DNA of 22,342 bases from positions 1-22,342 of the IMG/VR virus record IMGVR_UViG_3300036770_001512; one strand, given 5' to 3'. The first letter of the stretch is position 1; each line of letters opens with the position of its first letter. Source of the stretch: a virus. The position numbers and the translations under genes were made by a program. The notes beneath the pieces were generated by a model. The model had not been told where the DNA came from and did no database searches. It saw only the letters and a list, made by a program, of their open reading frames with translations. This document shows positions 21,789 through 22,342 of the stretch, in pieces.

Positions 21789-22342
21789 TCAGGGCTTTGG
21801 ATAGATCCAACATCCTTCCGATTGATCAACCGAACCAATAGATTCGTCAACGGCTCGTTTGACTTCGCTAGATGCATAGTCATGTCCAGCCAACCAACCT
21901 TTGCTCTTGACCTTTGGTAGCCATGCAGAAATATCAGCCATCACATCGTTATAGGTGTGTCCTGCGTCAATGAAAACTACATCCAAAGAATTGTCTGCAT
22001 AGTCGGCAGCAGCCTCAACGGATGTTTTCCTTATTGGCGTGACAACACTTGAAACAGGAGAAATGTTTGACAAAAAAAGTTGATAAAGTTTATCTGTTTT
22101 CACATAGGTATCGTTCTGATGATACTCCTCATCAGGAGTTCCTTGCCATGTGTCAACGGCATCCACTTTGATTTTCTTTCCTGAGTTGATGATCTCAACT
22201 GCCAAGAAAGCAACACTCTTTCCTTTCCAACAACCAACCTCAACGATCTTCCCACCATCAGACAGTTTCTGTACAAAGTACCTGTATAGATGGGGATATG
22301 TAAACCAGTTTTCCCCGAATTGAGGTTCGTGATAGATGTGTT
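21789..22342 (-). CDS. Class I SAM-dependent methyltransferase (Methyltransf_24/TylF-like), 5' end outside window
   Basis: The last 183 codons are visible; the frame is open to the right edge, so the start lies outside. Motif I is KIVEVGCWKGKSVAFLAVEI (the SAM-binding loop, E-V-G-C-W-K-G). Later VDAVDTWQG gives the acidic residue region, and VVFIDAGHTYNDVMADISAW with GWLAGHDY matches the post-motif and metal-binding DAxH...HDY pattern of Methyltransf_24/macrocin-O-methyltransferase-like enzymes, which use a divalent metal at D/H residues. A GTP- or sugar-type small-molecule, glycan or DNA-base substrate cannot be chosen from sequence. It stands directly upstream of the helicase gene, with a 34-base gap. 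A TTG at 22205 is not the start, since motif I lies upstream of it. Confidence 0.88.
   Translation of the reverse strand, partial: HIYHEPQFGENWFTYPHLYRYFVQKLSDGGKIVEVGCWKGKSVAFLAVEIINSGKKIKVDAVDTWQGTPDEEYHQNDTYVKTDKLYQLFLSNISPVSSVVTPIRKTSVEAAADYADNSLDVVFIDAGHTYNDVMADISAWLPKVKSKGWLAGHDYASSEVKRAVDESIGSVDQSEGCWIYPKP

Noticed and set aside
22203-22205. TTG as the start of the methyltransferase
   Set aside because: The SAM-binding motif I lies upstream of it in the same open frame, which continues to the window edge.

Overview
The window looks like a piece of a T4-like tailed-phage (myovirus) genome. All supported genes are on the minus strand, so transcription runs from high to low coordinates. 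The T4-type markers are a gp41-like replicative helicase, a gp61-like primase, late promoters of the TATAAATA/CTAAATA type, N-terminal capsid-targeting peptides like those of T4 internal proteins, and marine-myovirus-style repetitive fibre proteins. A ThyX-type thymidylate synthase and a phage tRNA-Ile(UAU) fit a large lytic phage. The host cannot be read from the sequence.

Layout in order of transcription (right to left): a partial class I SAM methyltransferase (21789-22342, enters from outside); helicase (20309-21754); tRNA-Ile (20229-20303); a ligase-superfamily-like protein, DUF6267 type (18988-20190); a giant multidomain protein (15248-18991) overlapping it by GTGA; and a small DUF5824-like protein (14991-15251) overlapping that by ATGA. 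Next come a 106-aa unknown (14632-14952), a probable virion protein with an Ig-like tail (13815-14603), three conserved phage proteins of unknown function (13312-13803, 12904-13293, 12305-12904), an AT-rich gap with a sigma70-like promoter, primase (11100-12131), a small acidic protein (10841-11083) and ThyX (10157-10837). The left 10 kb holds a collagen-like fibre protein (7678-10113) and three repeat-built fibre proteins (5938-7644, 1878-5849, 1-1856, the last running off the window).

The most interesting part is 13.3-20.2 kb. Four proteins begin with a short peptide of the form M-x-[N/S]-[F/Y]-...-[I/L]-x-E, like the capsid-targeting and prohead-protease signal of T4 internal proteins. One is a 1247-residue fusion of a nucleotidyltransferase (NMNAT/cytidylyltransferase fold), a RimK-type ATP-grasp ligase and a RimB/RLAN-type retropepsin-like domain, followed by several small phage modules. 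Another carries ligase/nucleotidyltransferase motifs I, III, IV and V. I infer a set of enzymes packaged in the head and possibly injected with the DNA, able to modify nucleotides, proteins or nucleic-acid ends at the start of infection.

Regulation can be partly read. Six T4-like late promoters precede transcription units, three of them overlapping the stop codon of the gene before. Two fibre genes share a variant box, CTACATA. Primase alone has a good sigma70 promoter that would give an almost leaderless mRNA. The collagen-like fibre gene starts inside an inverted repeat whose upstream arm lies about where the late transcript should begin, resembling the T4 arrangement that blocks translation of read-through mRNA. 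The fibre genes share long exact DNA repeats (up to 100 bp between genes), which suggests recombination between them.
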